From positions 7,316,001 to 7,380,000 of the forward strand of contig NZ_CP074371.1 of NCBI RefSeq assembly GCF_018362975.1: a stretch of DNA of 64,000 bases, given 5' to 3'. The notes under the pieces were generated by a model. The model made no database searches, was not told the origin of the DNA, and saw only the letters and a program-made list of their open reading frames with translations. The stretch's first letter is position 1. Every line of letters starts with the position of its first letter. Below are positions 8,359 to 18,183 of the stretch, piece by piece. The translations under genes were made by a program, and so were the position numbers. The stretch is from Nocardia tengchongensis (GTDB lineage Bacteria > Actinomycetota > Actinomycetes > Mycobacteriales > Mycobacteriaceae).

Positions 8359-8922
8359 GTGAACGAGTTCCCGGCAGTGGCCTCGTGGCGGCATCGCGGC
8401 GCCCGGACCGGATTCGAGGTCGCGTTCTTCGGTGAGGACGAACGCGGGCTGCTGGCCCGCGGCACCACCACCGCCACCGAGAACGGCGAGTCCTGGATCG
8501 TCGATTACGTTGTGCTGCTGGACGCCTCGTGGACCACCCGATCGGCCCGCATCACCGGGCGCGGCGCGCACGGCGTCCGCGTCGTGGAACTCGAGGCCGA
8601 CGGGCGCGGACGGTGGACCGTCGACGGCACGCCCGCACCGCACCTGAACGGATGCCTGGACCTGGACCTCGAATCCTCGGCCATGACCAATACCTTTCCG
8701 GTGCACCGGCTGCGGCCCCTCGGCGACAGTCCGGTGGCCGCGCCCGCGGCCTACGTCCGGGCCGCGGATCTGACCGTGACGCGACTCGAGCAGACCTACT
8801 GCCGGATCGGGGCGCGCCATATCACCTACACCGCGCCCGATCTGGACTTCGCCTGCCGACTGACCTACGACGCGGACGGGCTGATCTCGGACTATCCGGG
8901 TATCGCGGCCCGGGTCCAGTAA
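8359..8922 (+). CDS. Putative glycolipid-binding domain protein (DUF1089 type)
   Basis: The 187-residue product matches the putative glycolipid-binding family by its overall pattern: an early G-x-L-A-R-G-T strand, a DYVVLLDASWTTR segment, DGRGRWTVDG, a DLDLESSAMTNTFPVHRL motif near residue 105, and a final DADGLISDYPGIA. It has no signal peptide or membrane segment. The true ligand is not established for the family. Start: GTG 8359 is preferred, with TTG 8347 as alternative; no clear ribosome-binding site precedes either. It is divergent from the preceding hypothetical gene by 49 bases. Confidence 0.75.
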   Translation: MNEFPAVASWRHRGARTGFEVAFFGEDERGLLARGTTTATENGESWIVDYVVLLDASWTTRSARITGRGAHGVRVVELEADGRGRWTVDGTPAPHLNGCLDLDLESSAMTNTFPVHRLRPLGDSPVAAPAAYVRAADLTVTRLEQTYCRIGARHITYTAPDLDFACRLTYDADGLISDYPGIAARVQ

Positions 8923-8993
8923 CCGGGCACGGTAACCGAACTCAGGAAACAAGCGAGACGGCTCGTTTTCGCCTCGGGCGGGCGACCGTGCCC

Positions 8994-8999
8994 TAGCCT
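8994..8999 (+). promoter_or_regulatory. -10 element, leaderless start for the acyl-CoA carboxylase
   Basis: TAGCCT, then 6 bases, then GTG 9006. No Shine-Dalgarno sequence is present. This is the usual spacing for actinobacterial leaderless mRNAs. Confidence 0.5.
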
Positions 9000-9005
9000 G
9001 TCGGC

Positions 9006-12000
9006 GTGCGAGTTGTGGTGGCGAATCGTGGCGAGGTCGCGGTCCGGGTGGTGCGGACGGCGCGGGAACTCGGATACCCGACGGAGGTGCTGCACACCGC
9101 CGAGGACACCGCGACCCTGGCGGTGCGGCTCGCCGACCGGGCGCTGGTGCTGCCCGGCAGCGGGGCCGCGGGATACCTGGACATCGATTCGGTGGTGCGG
9201 GCCGCGGCCGCGTGCGGGCCCGACGCGCTGGTGCATCCCGGCTACGGGTTCCTCAGCGAGAGCGCCGATTTCGCGGCCGCCTGCGCGGCGGCCGGACTCA
9301 CCTTCGTCGGGCCATCGCCGGAGGTGCTGCGGATCTTCGGCGACAAGGTCGCCGCCCGCGCGGCCGCCGAACGCGCCGGCGCGACCGTCCTGCCCGCGAC
9401 GCGAGCGGGCGCCGCAGCCGACGAGATCGCCGCCCTGCTGGCCGGCCACCCCGACGGCGTCATGGTGAAGGCCGCGGCGGGCGGCGGCGGACGCGGCATG
9501 CGACCGGTGACCGACCCGGCCCGGTTGACCGAGACCATCGAACGCTGCCGCGCCGAGGCGCTCGCCGGATTCGGCGACGACCGCGTCTACGCGGAGGCGC
9601 TGGTGACCCGGGCCCGCCACATCGAGGTACAGGTGGTGGCGGACGGGCTCACCGCCGTCGCGCTGGGCGACCGCGATTGCAGCGTGCAGCGGCGGCGGCA
9701 GAAGCTCATCGAGATCGCGCCCGCCCCGGATCTGCCCGCGGCGGTCCGGGACCGGGTGCAGCGTGACGCGGTGCGCATCGCCGAGACCGTGGGCTGCCGC
9801 GGCGTCATCACCGTGGAGTTCCTGGTCGAGGGCACGAATGTGTGGTTCCTGGAGGTGAATCCGCGACTCCAGGTCGAGCACACCGTCACCGAGGCGGTCA
9901 CCGGAGTGGATCTGGTCGCGCTGCAACTGGAGCTGGCGCGGGGCCGGGCCCTGGCCGAACTCGACCTGCCCAAGAGCGAGCCGCGCGGCTACGCGGTCCA
10001 GGCCCGAGTCAACGCCGAACTGCTCGGCGCCGACGGCGCGGTGTGGCCCAGCACCGGCGTCATCAACCGTTTCGACGCCCCGACCGGCTCCGGCGTACGC
10101 GTCGACACCGCCGCCCAGGTGGGAATGCGCCAAGGCGTGCAATTCGATTCACTGCTCGCGAAGATCATCGCGCACGCCCCGACCCACGACGCCGCGCTGC
10201 GCCGCTGCTCGGACGCACTCGCGGAAACGGTGATCGGCGGTGTCGACACCAACCTGCACCTGCTGCGCGCAGTCCTGGCCGAACTGCGCGAACTCGGCGC
10301 ACCGGGTGCCGCGAGCGGTACCGTGACCACGGCGTGGTTCGAGTCGCGGCTCGGCGATTTGCGCTCGCGCGCCGAGACTTTCGAGGACCCGACCGCACCC
10401 GGATCGGTGGATGCCACACCCGGTGCGGAGCCCGCCACATCGCACGGCTCCGCCGGTATCGCCGCCGCGGCCGGATTCGAACTCGCCGACGAAGAGCAGG
10501 CCTTGCGGTCGCCGATGGGCGCGACCGTGGTGTCACTGGCGGAACCGGGGACCATCGTGTCCGCCGGAGCCGAGGTCGCGGTGCTGGAAGCCATGAAAAT
10601 GCAGCACGTGCTGCGCGCGACCGAATCGCTGCGGGTGCTGCGGCACGCCGTCGCGCCCGGCGAGGTCGTGGACCCGCACACCGTGCTGCTCACCTGGGTG
10701 GCGGCCGATCACGACGGCTCGGCCGTGGAATCGACCGTGGTGGACCTGGATTCGATCCGGGCCGACCTGGCCGAGGTCCTGCACCGCCAGGAGACCACCC
10801 TGGATGCCCGGCGGGAGACCGCCGTCGCGAAGCGGCATCGGCTGGGGCGGCGGACAGCGCGGGAGAACATCGCGGATCTGGTCGACGCGGACAGCTTCGT
10901 CGAGTACGGGGCGCTGGCGGTCGCCGCTCAGCGCAGCCGGCGCGGGCTCGACGATCTGATCGCCAACACCCCCGCCGACGGATTGATCGCGGGGGTCGCC
11001 ACGATCAATGCCGATCGATTCGGCCACGATCGCGCCCGCGCGCTGGTCATGTCCTACGACTACACCGTGCTCGCGGGCACCCAGGGCATGCGCAATCACG
11101 CGAAGACCGACCGCATGCTGGAACTGGCTCGGGAGCAGCGGCTTCCGGTGGTGTTCTTCACCGAGGGCGGGGGCGGGCGGCCCGGCGACACCGACCACGG
11201 CGGCATCTCGGGGCTGGACGTCACCACCTTCCGGGCCATGGGCGCGTTGTCGGGGCAAGTGCCGCTGATCGGCATCGTGTCGGGGCGCTGCTTCGCGGGC
11301 AATGCGGCACTGCTGGGCATGTGCGATGTCGTGATCGCCACCCCCGACGCGAATATCGGCATGGGCGGTCCGGCGATGATCGAGGGTGGCGGGCTCGGGG
11401 TGTACGCGCCCGAGGACGTCGGGCCGATCGAGGTGCAGCGACGCAATGGCGTGGTGCACGTCGTGGCCGCCGACGAGGCCGAGGCGGTGGATATCGCCCG
11501 CCGCTACCTGTCGTATTTCCAAGGGGCCGCGGCGGAGTGGGAGGCCCCGGACCCGCGGCTGGCCCGGCACGTGGTGCCGGAGAACCGGCTGCGCGCCTTC
11601 GATATTCGCGCCGCCATCGCCTCGGTGGTGGACGTCGGCTCGGTGCTGGAACTGCGCCGGGGCTGGGGCGTGGGCATCGTGACCGCGCTGGTGCGGGTGG
11701 AGGGCCGCCCGTTCGGGCTGATCGCCAACGACTGCCACCACCTGGGCGGGGCCATCGACGCACCGGCCGCGGACAAGCTCTCGGCCTTCCTCCAACTGTG
11801 CGGCGCACACGACCTGCCCATTGTCTCGCTGTGCGACACACCGGGTTTCATGGTCGGCCCCGAGGCGGAGGAGCACGCCACCGTCACCAAGTTCAGCCGC
11901 CTGTTCATCGATGCCGCCGCCCTGGACGTCCCGTTCGGGACCGTGATCCTGCGCAAGGGGTATGGACTGGGCGCGCAGGCCATGGCGGCGGGCTCGTTCC

Positions 12001-12251
12001 GCGCTCCGCGGTTCGTGATCGCCTGGCCCACCGGCGAGATCGGCGGCATGGGTTTGGAGGGCGCGGTCCGGCTGGGCTTCGCCAAGGAGCTGGCCGCCAT
12101 CGAGGACCCGAATCAGCGGCAGGCGGCGTTCGAGGCGCTGGTCCAGGCCGCCTACGACGCGGGTAAGGCCCTCACCGCCGCAACGGTTCTCGAACTCGAC
12201 GATGTCATCGACCCCGCCGACACCCGGCGGTGGTTGCGGACGCTGCGCTGA
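9006..12251 (+). CDS. Single-chain acyl-CoA carboxylase (biotin carboxylase - BCCP - carboxyltransferase)
   Basis: One 1,081-residue chain holds all activities needed to carboxylate an acyl-CoA. The N-terminal biotin carboxylase (about 1-450) starts RVVVANRGEVAVRV and carries HPGYGFLSE, an ATP-grasp AAAGGGGRGMR loop, and EVNPRLQVEH. A biotinyl domain follows, with LEAMKMQHV (biotinyl Lys531). The carboxyltransferase (about 600-1081) has FFTEGGGGRPGD and a LCDTPGFMVGPEAE segment. Most actinobacterial carboxylases split these over two or three subunits. The arrangement resembles the long-chain acyl-CoA carboxylase characterised from Mycobacterium avium paratuberculosis, so long acyl substrates are plausible but not shown. 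GTG 9006 is supported by a leaderless -10 box. Confidence 0.88.
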   Translation: MRVVVANRGEVAVRVVRTARELGYPTEVLHTAEDTATLAVRLADRALVLPGSGAAGYLDIDSVVRAAAACGPDALVHPGYGFLSESADFAAACAAAGLTFVGPSPEVLRIFGDKVAARAAAERAGATVLPATRAGAAADEIAALLAGHPDGVMVKAAAGGGGRGMRPVTDPARLTETIERCRAEALAGFGDDRVYAEALVTRARHIEVQVVADGLTAVALGDRDCSVQRRRQKLIEIAPAPDLPAAVRDRVQRDAVRIAETVGCRGVITVEFLVEGTNVWFLEVNPRLQVEHTVTEAVTGVDLVALQLELARGRALAELDLPKSEPRGYAVQARVNAELLGADGAVWPSTGVINRFDAPTGSGVRVDTAAQVGMRQGVQFDSLLAKIIAHAPTHDAALRRCSDALAETVIGGVDTNLHLLRAVLAELRELGAPGAASGTVTTAWFESRLGDLRSRAETFEDPTAPGSVDATPGAEPATSHGSAGIAAAAGFELADEEQALRSPMGATVVSLAEPGTIVSAGAEVAVLEAMKMQHVLRATESLRVLRHAVAPGEVVDPHTVLLTWVAADHDGSAVESTVVDLDSIRADLAEVLHRQETTLDARRETAVAKRHRLGRRTARENIADLVDADSFVEYGALAVAAQRSRRGLDDLIANTPADGLIAGVATINADRFGHDRARALVMSYDYTVLAGTQGMRNHAKTDRMLELAREQRLPVVFFTEGGGGRPGDTDHGGISGLDVTTFRAMGALSGQVPLIGIVSGRCFAGNAALLGMCDVVIATPDANIGMGGPAMIEGGGLGVYAPEDVGPIEVQRRNGVVHVVAADEAEAVDIARRYLSYFQGAAAEWEAPDPRLARHVVPENRLRAFDIRAAIASVVDVGSVLELRRGWGVGIVTALVRVEGRPFGLIANDCHHLGGAIDAPAADKLSAFLQLCGAHDLPIVSLCDTPGFMVGPEAEEHATVTKFSRLFIDAAALDVPFGTVILRKGYGLGAQAMAAGSFRAPRFVIAWPTGEIGGMGLEGAVRLGFAKELAAIEDPNQRQAAFEALVQAAYDAGKALTAATVLELDDVIDPADTRRWLRTLR

Positions 12252-12273
12252 TCATCCGCGCTGTGCCCGACGC

Positions 12274-13848
12274 TCACGCGGATCCCCCGCGTAGACGCCG
12301 CAGGCCGGCGTAGACGACCGTGAGCGCGGCGACTCCACCGAGCGAATGGCCCGCGCTCACATAGCGCGGGCGGCGCAGGCGGAGCTTCCCGCGGCGGGCC
12401 TCGCGCGCCCGCAGGCGTTCCTCGGTGAGGTCGGCGTAGCGGCCCGGCAGGAAGGTGTCGAAGTATTCGGACACGAAATTGTCGGTGCGCCGCACCGGCA
12501 ATCGCATATCGCCCATCAGGTCGTCGATGTGGTGGGAGACGTAGGGCCCGACGTAATAACCTTCCGGCCGCGCCGGCATGACCTCGGCCAGCCAGGCGGC
12601 GACCCGGTCGATCTCGCGGTGCATCTCGGCGGCGGGCGGCAGCTCCAGCTCGCCGAGGAAGTGCTGGGACAGCCAGTGCGCGGAGACCTCCGCGGAGAGC
12701 TGGCAGGCGGTGGAGGCCCCGTATCCGATGAATCCGAGGCGCGGATGCTCCGGCGGCAGGATGTGCCGGTACAGCAGGAATCGACTGTCGGCGACGACGT
12801 CGGTGCGTAGCTCGCGGTCCAGGAACGGCAGCGACTGCCGCCAGCCGGTGGCGAACACCACCAGGTCCGCGGCCAGTCGCTCACCGCTGTCGAGGGTGAG
12901 CTCGGCGGCACCGGTGCAGCGCGCGATGTGGCCGCGCCGCAATCGGATCCGGCCCCGTCCGGCCTCCCGGTAGAACTCCTCGCACACGCCGGAGTTCTCG
13001 ATACCGCCGGGCAGCGGCGGCTCGGGCACCATGATCCGGGGCATCCGCAGCGACAGCCGCATCAGCAGTTTCAGGTACCACCAGTACAGCTCGGTCAGCC
13101 GTCTGCCCGGGCCGTGCAGCAGCCGCTCCACCCGGTTGAGCCGGTGGTAGCGGAAGAACGCCTCGGAGAACCGATTGAGGTACAGCTGATCCGAGGGCTG
13201 CCCGCCGACGAACCGCGGCAGCATCGGATAGGGCTTGCGGAACACCAGGGTGCAGTCGCGGGCCTGCCCGGCGGCCCAGGTGGCGCAGTCCAGCGCGGAT
13301 TTTCCCGCGCCCACGACCACCACGCGGCGGCCTGCGAAGGCGGCGGGCTTCAGGGCCTGACTGGAGTGGGCGATCACGCCGCGAAAGAGGTTGCCGTCCC
13401 GAATATCTGGAATGTTCGGTTCGGAGAAGGTGCCGGCGCACACCACCACGAAATCGAACGGCAGCATCTCGACCCCGTCGGGCCCGACCACCTCGACCTC
13501 GAACCCCTTACGCGCCTCGGACACCCGGATCACTTCGGTGCCCAGGCGTAGGTACCGGTTCAGTCCGAAGCGGTCCACATACGAGGCCAGATACGCGCGC
13601 ACCTGCCCGGCGGTGGGGAAGACATCGGCCGATTCGGGGTACGGGTGATCGGAGTAAGCGTAGGTGGCCCGGGAGTTGTTGGTGCGCAGGCCCGGATAGG
13701 TGCGCGACTCGATCCAGACACCGCCCGCGGCGGTCTCCTTGTCGAAGACGACGACGTCGAATCCGTCGTCCCGCAGCACCTTCGCCGTCACCAAGCCGGC
13801 GATACCGGCCCCGATGATTCCGACCCGTCCGCCACCCGCACTCGTCAC
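12274..13848 (-). CDS. Flavin-containing monooxygenase-type FAD/NADPH enzyme
   Basis: The 524-residue protein has an N-terminal FAD-binding Rossmann motif (GIIGAGIAGL), a FxGxxxH motif (FRGVIAHSS) like flavin-containing and Baeyer-Villiger monooxygenases, and a second nucleotide-binding motif (VVVGAGKSALD). ATGW (FATGWRQSLPF) closes the FAD domain. The missing Trp-Pro after FxGxxxH argues for an FMO-like enzyme over a classical Baeyer-Villiger enzyme. The extreme C-terminus has a weak hydrophobic helix (VAALTVVYAGL), so membrane contact is possible. Start GTG 13848 has GAGGGG 12 bases upstream. Substrate unknown. It ends 22 bases past the end of the carboxylase gene, on the other strand. Confidence 0.82.
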   Translation of the reverse strand: MTSAGGGRVGIIGAGIAGLVTAKVLRDDGFDVVVFDKETAAGGVWIESRTYPGLRTNNSRATYAYSDHPYPESADVFPTAGQVRAYLASYVDRFGLNRYLRLGTEVIRVSEARKGFEVEVVGPDGVEMLPFDFVVVCAGTFSEPNIPDIRDGNLFRGVIAHSSQALKPAAFAGRRVVVVGAGKSALDCATWAAGQARDCTLVFRKPYPMLPRFVGGQPSDQLYLNRFSEAFFRYHRLNRVERLLHGPGRRLTELYWWYLKLLMRLSLRMPRIMVPEPPLPGGIENSGVCEEFYREAGRGRIRLRRGHIARCTGAAELTLDSGERLAADLVVFATGWRQSLPFLDRELRTDVVADSRFLLYRHILPPEHPRLGFIGYGASTACQLSAEVSAHWLSQHFLGELELPPAAEMHREIDRVAAWLAEVMPARPEGYYVGPYVSHHIDDLMGDMRLPVRRTDNFVSEYFDTFLPGRYADLTEERLRAREARRGKLRLRRPRYVSAGHSLGGVAALTVVYAGLRRLRGGSA

Positions 13849-14002
13849 GTCCGCTTTATCCCCTCTGGAACGAACAGGCACAGCCGGGCCACACGCTACG
13901 GCAGCGGGTGACCCGGCGCGCCTTCGCCAGAGCGACTCGCCTGGTTTGCGACGAGTTGGGCGTGTCGAGACTTCTGACCGAAATCGCTTATACGGGACGC
14001 AC

Positions 14003-14998
14003 TTACGAGACCGGGAGCTCCGGGATCCGGGTGGCCCGGGCGTACACCGTCTCGCCCTCGGCCAGGTGCAGCGCCTCCGCGTCACCACGGGTGACCTGCG
14101 CGGTGAACAGATCACCGGTGGCCGCGTTGCGCAGCTCCACGCGCACCTCGAAGCCCAGCCGCACCACGCGCTCGACCGTGGCGCGGGTGACGCCCGCGGA
14201 ATCCGCGGTGCCCTCGTGCGCGGCCAGCGCCATGCTCGGATCCCGGCCGACGCGAATATCGTGCGGCCGCACCAGATGACCGTTCAGCTTGGCCACCGCG
14301 CCCAGGAACGACATCACGAATTCATTGGAGGGCCGGTCGTACACGTCCTCGGGGCTGCCGACCTGCTCGATGCGGCCCTTGTTCATGACCGCGATCCGGT
14401 CGGCCACGTCGAGGGCCTCCTCCTGGTCGTGGGTGACCAGCAGCGTGGTGACGTGCACCTCGTCGTGCAGCCGACGCAGCCAGGTCCGCAGGTCCGCACG
14501 GACTTTCGCGTCCAGCGCACCGAACGGCTCGTCGAGCAGCAGCACCTGCGGGTCGACCGCCAGCGCGCGGGCCAGCGCCATGCGCTGCCGCTGACCACCC
14601 GACAGCTGCGCCGGATACCGGTGCTGGAAGCCGTCCAGGCCGACGATCTCGAGCAGGTCGTCGACCTTCTTCTTGATCTCGCCCTTGGGCCGCTTGCGGA
14701 TCTTGAGGCCGAAGGCCACATTGTCGCGCACCGTCATGTGCTTGAACGCCGCGTAATGCTGGAAGACGAAACCGATATCGCGCTTCTGCGGCGACACATT
14801 GGTGACGTCGCGGCCCGCGATGGTGACAAGGCCGCCGTCGAGCGTCTCCAGCCCCGCGATCGAGCGCAGCAGCGTCGACTTACCCGAACCCGACGGGCCC
14901 AGCAGCGCGGTCAGCTCACCCGGGCGGATGTCGATGCTGACATCGTCGAGCGCGGCGAAAGTGCCGTACCGCTTGTTCGCATTGGTCACGGTGATCAT
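14003..14998 (-). CDS. cysA: Sulfate/thiosulfate ABC transporter ATPase CysA
   Basis: CysA powers sulfate import with CysT, CysW and the binding lipoprotein. The 331-residue protein has Walker [10 protein letters not shown], the Q-loop [11 protein letters not shown], the signature LSGGQRQR, Walker [12 protein letters not shown] and the H-loop VTHD. A TOBE-like C-terminal regulatory domain follows. ATG 14998 overlaps the cysW stop (ATGA), so translation is coupled. Order and neighbours match the Mtb locus Rv2397c-Rv2400c as I recall it. The specificity call rests on the operon more than on the ATPase itself. Confidence 0.94.
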   Translation of the reverse strand: MITVTNANKRYGTFAALDDVSIDIRPGELTALLGPSGSGKSTLLRSIAGLETLDGGLVTIAGRDVTNVSPQKRDIGFVFQHYAAFKHMTVRDNVAFGLKIRKRPKGEIKKKVDDLLEIVGLDGFQHRYPAQLSGGQRQRMALARALAVDPQVLLLDEPFGALDAKVRADLRTWLRRLHDEVHVTTLLVTHDQEEALDVADRIAVMNKGRIEQVGSPEDVYDRPSNEFVMSFLGAVAKLNGHLVRPHDIRVGRDPSMALAAHEGTADSAGVTRATVERVVRLGFEVRVELRNAATGDLFTAQVTRGDAEALHLAEGETVYARATRIPELPVS

Positions 14999-15804
14999 TT
15001 GGCAGTGCCCCGCTTGCGTTCGAGGAGGGTCATGAGCAGAAGGACAACGAGGGCGATGCCCATGAGCAGAGTCGCCGCGCAGTACGCGCCGAAAGTGTTG
15101 TGATCGTTCACATAGCGCCCGTTCACCAGCAGGGTGAGGGTCTGTGACTTTCCGGGCAGACCGGTGGACACCATGATCACCGCGCCGAACTCGCCGAGCG
15201 CACGCGCCACGGTGAGCACGATGCCGTAGGTCAGGCCCCAGCGGATGGCCGGCAACGTGATGCGCCAGAACGTCTGCCAGCCCGACGCGCCCAGGGTGGC
15301 CGCGGCCTGCTCCTGATCGTCGCCGATCTCGTGCAGCACCGGCTCCACCTCGCGCACCACGAACGGCAGCGTCACGAAGATGGTGGCGATCACCATGCCC
15401 GGCAGATTGAAGATGATCTTCAGGCCGTGGCTGTCCAGCCCGCCGAACCAGCCGTGGGCGCCCCACAGCAGGATCAGCGAAACACCCACCACCACCGGCG
15501 AAGTCGCCATGGGCAGATCGACCACGCCCTGCAGCAGATTGCGGCCCGGGAACCGGCCGCGCACCAGGGCCAGCGCCACGATCACACCGAAGATCACATT
15601 CACCGGCACCGTGATCGCCACGATCTGCATGGTGAGGTTGAACGCCGAGATGGCCGCGGGCGTGGAGATCGAATCGAAGAACGCGCCGATGCCGTGCTCG
15701 AAGGTGCGCATCAGGATGATGCCCAGCGGCACCACCAGCAGCACGAAGATGTAGGCCAGCGCCACCGTGCGCAGCGAGATCCGGGTCCAGAAACCGAGTT
15801 TCAT
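14995..15804 (-). CDS. cysW: Sulfate ABC transporter permease CysW
   Basis: This 269-residue inner-membrane protein has six predicted membrane segments and the EAA-loop-type motif ([21 protein letters not shown] region, key AATLGAS, near residue 175) that docks the ATPase. It pairs with CysT to form the sulfate channel. ATG 15804 directly follows the cysT stop with no gap, and its own stop overlaps the cysA start. The family member CysW is told from CysT by order and by the opening [10 protein letters not shown]. Confidence 0.93.
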   Translation of the reverse strand: MKLGFWTRISLRTVALAYIFVLLVVPLGIILMRTFEHGIGAFFDSISTPAAISAFNLTMQIVAITVPVNVIFGVIVALALVRGRFPGRNLLQGVVDLPMATSPVVVGVSLILLWGAHGWFGGLDSHGLKIIFNLPGMVIATIFVTLPFVVREVEPVLHEIGDDQEQAAATLGASGWQTFWRITLPAIRWGLTYGIVLTVARALGEFGAVIMVSTGLPGKSQTLTLLVNGRYVNDHNTFGAYCAATLLMGIALVVLLLMTLLERKRGTAK

Positions 15805-16704
15805 CTACGACTCCCGATCCCGGCGCGCGAGCCGTTCGGAGGTGACCCGCAGGACGAACAGCGTCGCCAGCGAGATCGCCAGCAGCACCACCGACACCGC
15901 CGCCGCGTTCACCGGACGATCCACCTCGATCTGCTGCTGGATGTACTGCGAAGCCATCTGCGTCTTCTTCGGAATGCCGCCGCCGATCAGCACCACCGAG
16001 CCGTACTCGCCGATCGCGCGCGCGAAGGCCAGGCCCGAACCGCTCACGATCGCCGGCGCCAGCGTCGGCAGGATGATGGTGCGGAAGGTGGTCCAGTTGT
16101 CCGCGCCCAGCGACGCGGCCGCCTGCTCCACATCCTTGTCCGCCTCGATCAGCACCGGCTGCACCGCGCGCACCACGAACGGCAGCGTCACGAAGGCCAG
16201 CGCCACCACCAGACCCGGCTGGGTGGCATTGAGGTGAATGTCGAACGGCGACTGCGGACCGTAGAGGGCCAGCAGCACGATGCTGGCCACGATGGTGGGC
16301 AACGCGAACGGCAGGTCGATGAGCGCGTTCACCACACCCTTGCCCGGGAACTCGTCGCGCACCAGCACCCAGGCGATCAGGGTGCCCATCACCACGTTGA
16401 TCAACGTGACGACGATGGACACCAGGACCGTCACCTTCAGCGCGTCCAGGGCCGCGGGCGCGGTCACCGCGTCCCAGAAACCGGACCAGCCGTTCTCCAG
16501 GGACTTGGCGGTCAGCGCCGCCAGCGGCAGCAGCACGATGATGCTGAGCCACAGCACCGAGGTGCCGATGCCGAGCGGACCCACCGACCCGGTCACCCGG
16601 AACCAGGACCGAATCCGGCCCCTACCCGCCGTCGGGCGGGGTTTGTCGTCTACCGAAACGCCGGGACCGCCCTCGGTCCCGGCGTTCGAGCTGCTGTCAC
16701 TCAC
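15805..16704 (-). CDS. cysT: Sulfate ABC transporter permease CysT
   Basis: CysT is the partner permease to CysW. The 299-residue chain has a ~40-residue hydrophilic N-terminal arm, then six membrane segments with the typical [25 protein letters not shown] region (key LPFALPT) and the EAA loop ([15 protein letters not shown]). GTG 16704 starts the frame; the next gene upstream, the binding protein, ends 35 bases away. Same operon as subI, cysW and cysA. Confidence 0.93.
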   Translation of the reverse strand: MSDSSSNAGTEGGPGVSVDDKPRPTAGRGRIRSWFRVTGSVGPLGIGTSVLWLSIIVLLPLAALTAKSLENGWSGFWDAVTAPAALDALKVTVLVSIVVTLINVVMGTLIAWVLVRDEFPGKGVVNALIDLPFALPTIVASIVLLALYGPQSPFDIHLNATQPGLVVALAFVTLPFVVRAVQPVLIEADKDVEQAAASLGADNWTTFRTIILPTLAPAIVSGSGLAFARAIGEYGSVVLIGGGIPKKTQMASQYIQQQIEVDRPVNAAAVSVVLLAISLATLFVLRVTSERLARRDRES

Positions 16705-16739
16705 AGTGTCGAGTATCGCTTGTGTCGCAGGTCACCCGG

Positions 16740-17777
16740 CTACTTGGTGGCCTTGTCGTAGATCTGCGCCACCGAACCGGTGTTCGGCGTGAACAGCTCC
16801 TTGTCCACGGTCTTCCAGCCGCCGAGGTCGTCGATGGTGTACAGCTTCTGCGGGGTCGGGAAGCTCTTGGCGTTGTCGGCGCGCACCTGCGGGTCGACCG
16901 GACGGAAACCGGCCTCGGCGAACGCCTTCTGGGCGTCCTTGGTGTAGAGGAAGTCGCGGAAGGCGATGGCGTTCTTCAGGTTCTTGGCGTTCTTGAGCAC
17001 CGCGACCGGGTTGTCGATGCGGAAGGTGGTGTCGGGCACCACGTGCTCGATCGGGTCGCCCTTGGTCTCGGAGAAGATGGCCTCGTTCTCGTAGCTGAGC
17101 AGCACGTCGCCGGTGCCCTGCAGGAAGGTGTCGGTGGCCTCACGACCCGACTTGGGCTGCACGTGCACGTGGCCCAGCAGCTGGGTCAGGTAGTCCAGAC
17201 CGGCCTGCGCGTTCTTGCCGCCCTCGCTCTTGGCGGCGTAGGGGGCCAGCAGGTTCCACTTGGCCGCACCCGAGCTGAACGGGTTGGGGGTGACCACCTC
17301 GATGCCCGGCTTGAGCAGATCGTCCCAGTTCTTGATGCCCTTCGGGTTGCCCTTGCGGACCGCGATGACGACCACCGAGCCGAACGGGACGCCCTTGTTG
17401 GCGTCGGCGTTCCAGCCGGCGTCCACCTGACCGGAATCCACCAGGCGGGTGATGTCGGGCTCGACCGAGAAGCTCACCACATCGGCCTCGGCCCCGTCCT
17501 TCACCTTGCGGGACTGATCGCCCGAGGGACCGTAGGAAGCCTGGAACTGGGTGCCCTTGCCGGCGTCGGTCTTGTTGTAGACCGGAATCACCTTGTCGTA
17601 AGCAGCCTTCGCGACCGAGTACGCGAACAGGTTGATGTTGCCGCCGCCACCGGCCGCCGCACCCTCGTCCTTGGTGTCGGACGCGCCGCCGCTGCACGCG
17701 GTGAGCACGGTGGCCGCGACCGCGGTGAGAGCGACGGCGAAAGTAGATCGGCGAGACAGACGAATATTGCGGGACAT
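16740..17777 (-). CDS. subI: Sulfate-binding lipoprotein (SubI/CysP type)
   Basis: The extracytoplasmic binding protein of the sulfate importer, 345 residues. The N-terminus is a lipoprotein signal (SRRSTFAVALTAVAATVLTACSGG) with lipobox LTAC, so the mature protein starts at a lipid-modified Cys near residue 28. The sulfate-binding fold is marked by NLFAYSVAKAAYD, ASYGPSGDQSRKV and TPNPFSSGAAKWNLL. First gene of the leftward sulfate operon. A 5' leader of about 145 bases with a strong hairpin precedes it, suggesting control by sulfur supply. Confidence 0.93.
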   Translation of the reverse strand: MSRNIRLSRRSTFAVALTAVAATVLTACSGGASDTKDEGAAAGGGGNINLFAYSVAKAAYDKVIPVYNKTDAGKGTQFQASYGPSGDQSRKVKDGAEADVVSFSVEPDITRLVDSGQVDAGWNADANKGVPFGSVVVIAVRKGNPKGIKNWDDLLKPGIEVVTPNPFSSGAAKWNLLAPYAAKSEGGKNAQAGLDYLTQLLGHVHVQPKSGREATDTFLQGTGDVLLSYENEAIFSETKGDPIEHVVPDTTFRIDNPVAVLKNAKNLKNAIAFRDFLYTKDAQKAFAEAGFRPVDPQVRADNAKSFPTPQKLYTIDDLGGWKTVDKELFTPNTGSVAQIYDKATK

Positions 17778-17931
17778 CGGCGTGGACCTTTCGGGCTACC
17801 CGCCGGTGGGACCTCGACCGGCGGGAATGAACGTTGCCGTAGACCCGTCGCGGAGGGATTCCAGGACGGTGGCGCTCCGGCCCTGAGGCCGCCGGGGGGA
17901 CGAACACGAACTGCGAAAATGCGCGCGCCAA
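17778..17931 (-). promoter_or_regulatory. Structured leader of the sulfate operon
   Basis: Read leftward, a -10-like TAGACT lies at 17936-17931, so the mRNA would carry about 145 untranslated bases before subI. Near its end is a perfect 9-bp stem (CCCGCCGGT with ACCGGCGGG, 17799-17825, 9-base loop) that stops about 20 bases before the ATG, next to the AAAGG ribosome-binding site. One forward frame through the leader closes with TAG immediately after the hairpin, so a leader peptide is possible. It does not match the SAM or cobalamin riboswitch patterns I know. Function is inferred. Confidence 0.5.
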
Positions 17932-18183
17932 GTCTACTCAGACGTGCAGCAGTGCCCGATCGGCGATCAGCGACAGTGAATGTCCGCGACCGCGAGGCAG
18001 CCCACAGCGATCAACGCCAATTCATGGCGGATCTGGGGAACAACGCTCGACAGCACTCCGCGACTTTAACAGAGCAGCACGTCAGGCCGCTAATCTCCGG
18101 CGGTTTGAAATCGTCTCGAGCGCAACCCTGGTCGCACACGGCAGACTGTATCGAGTCGACTACCGAATCCGACGGGGGAATTC
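17932..18183. other. Intergenic region between subI and the M48 protease gene
   Basis: Together with the leader this gives 406 bases without a gene. It holds the divergent promoters. The rightward gene start at 18184 is preceded by GGGGGAA. I see no ORF, repeat or RNA gene that I can support here. Confidence 0.5.

Noticed and set aside
10533..11876. A 447-codon reverse frame inside the carboxylase gene
   Set aside because: His/Arg/Gly-rich shadow with no recognisable domain.
9842..12166. A 774-codon forward frame inside the acyl-CoA carboxylase
   Set aside because: Composition is almost all Arg/Gly/Ala/Pro, and the real gene is in the other frame with clear motifs throughout.
17778..17931. 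SAM-IV or SAM-I riboswitch in the sulfate leader
   Set aside because: The conserved core sequences I know for these classes are not present in order.
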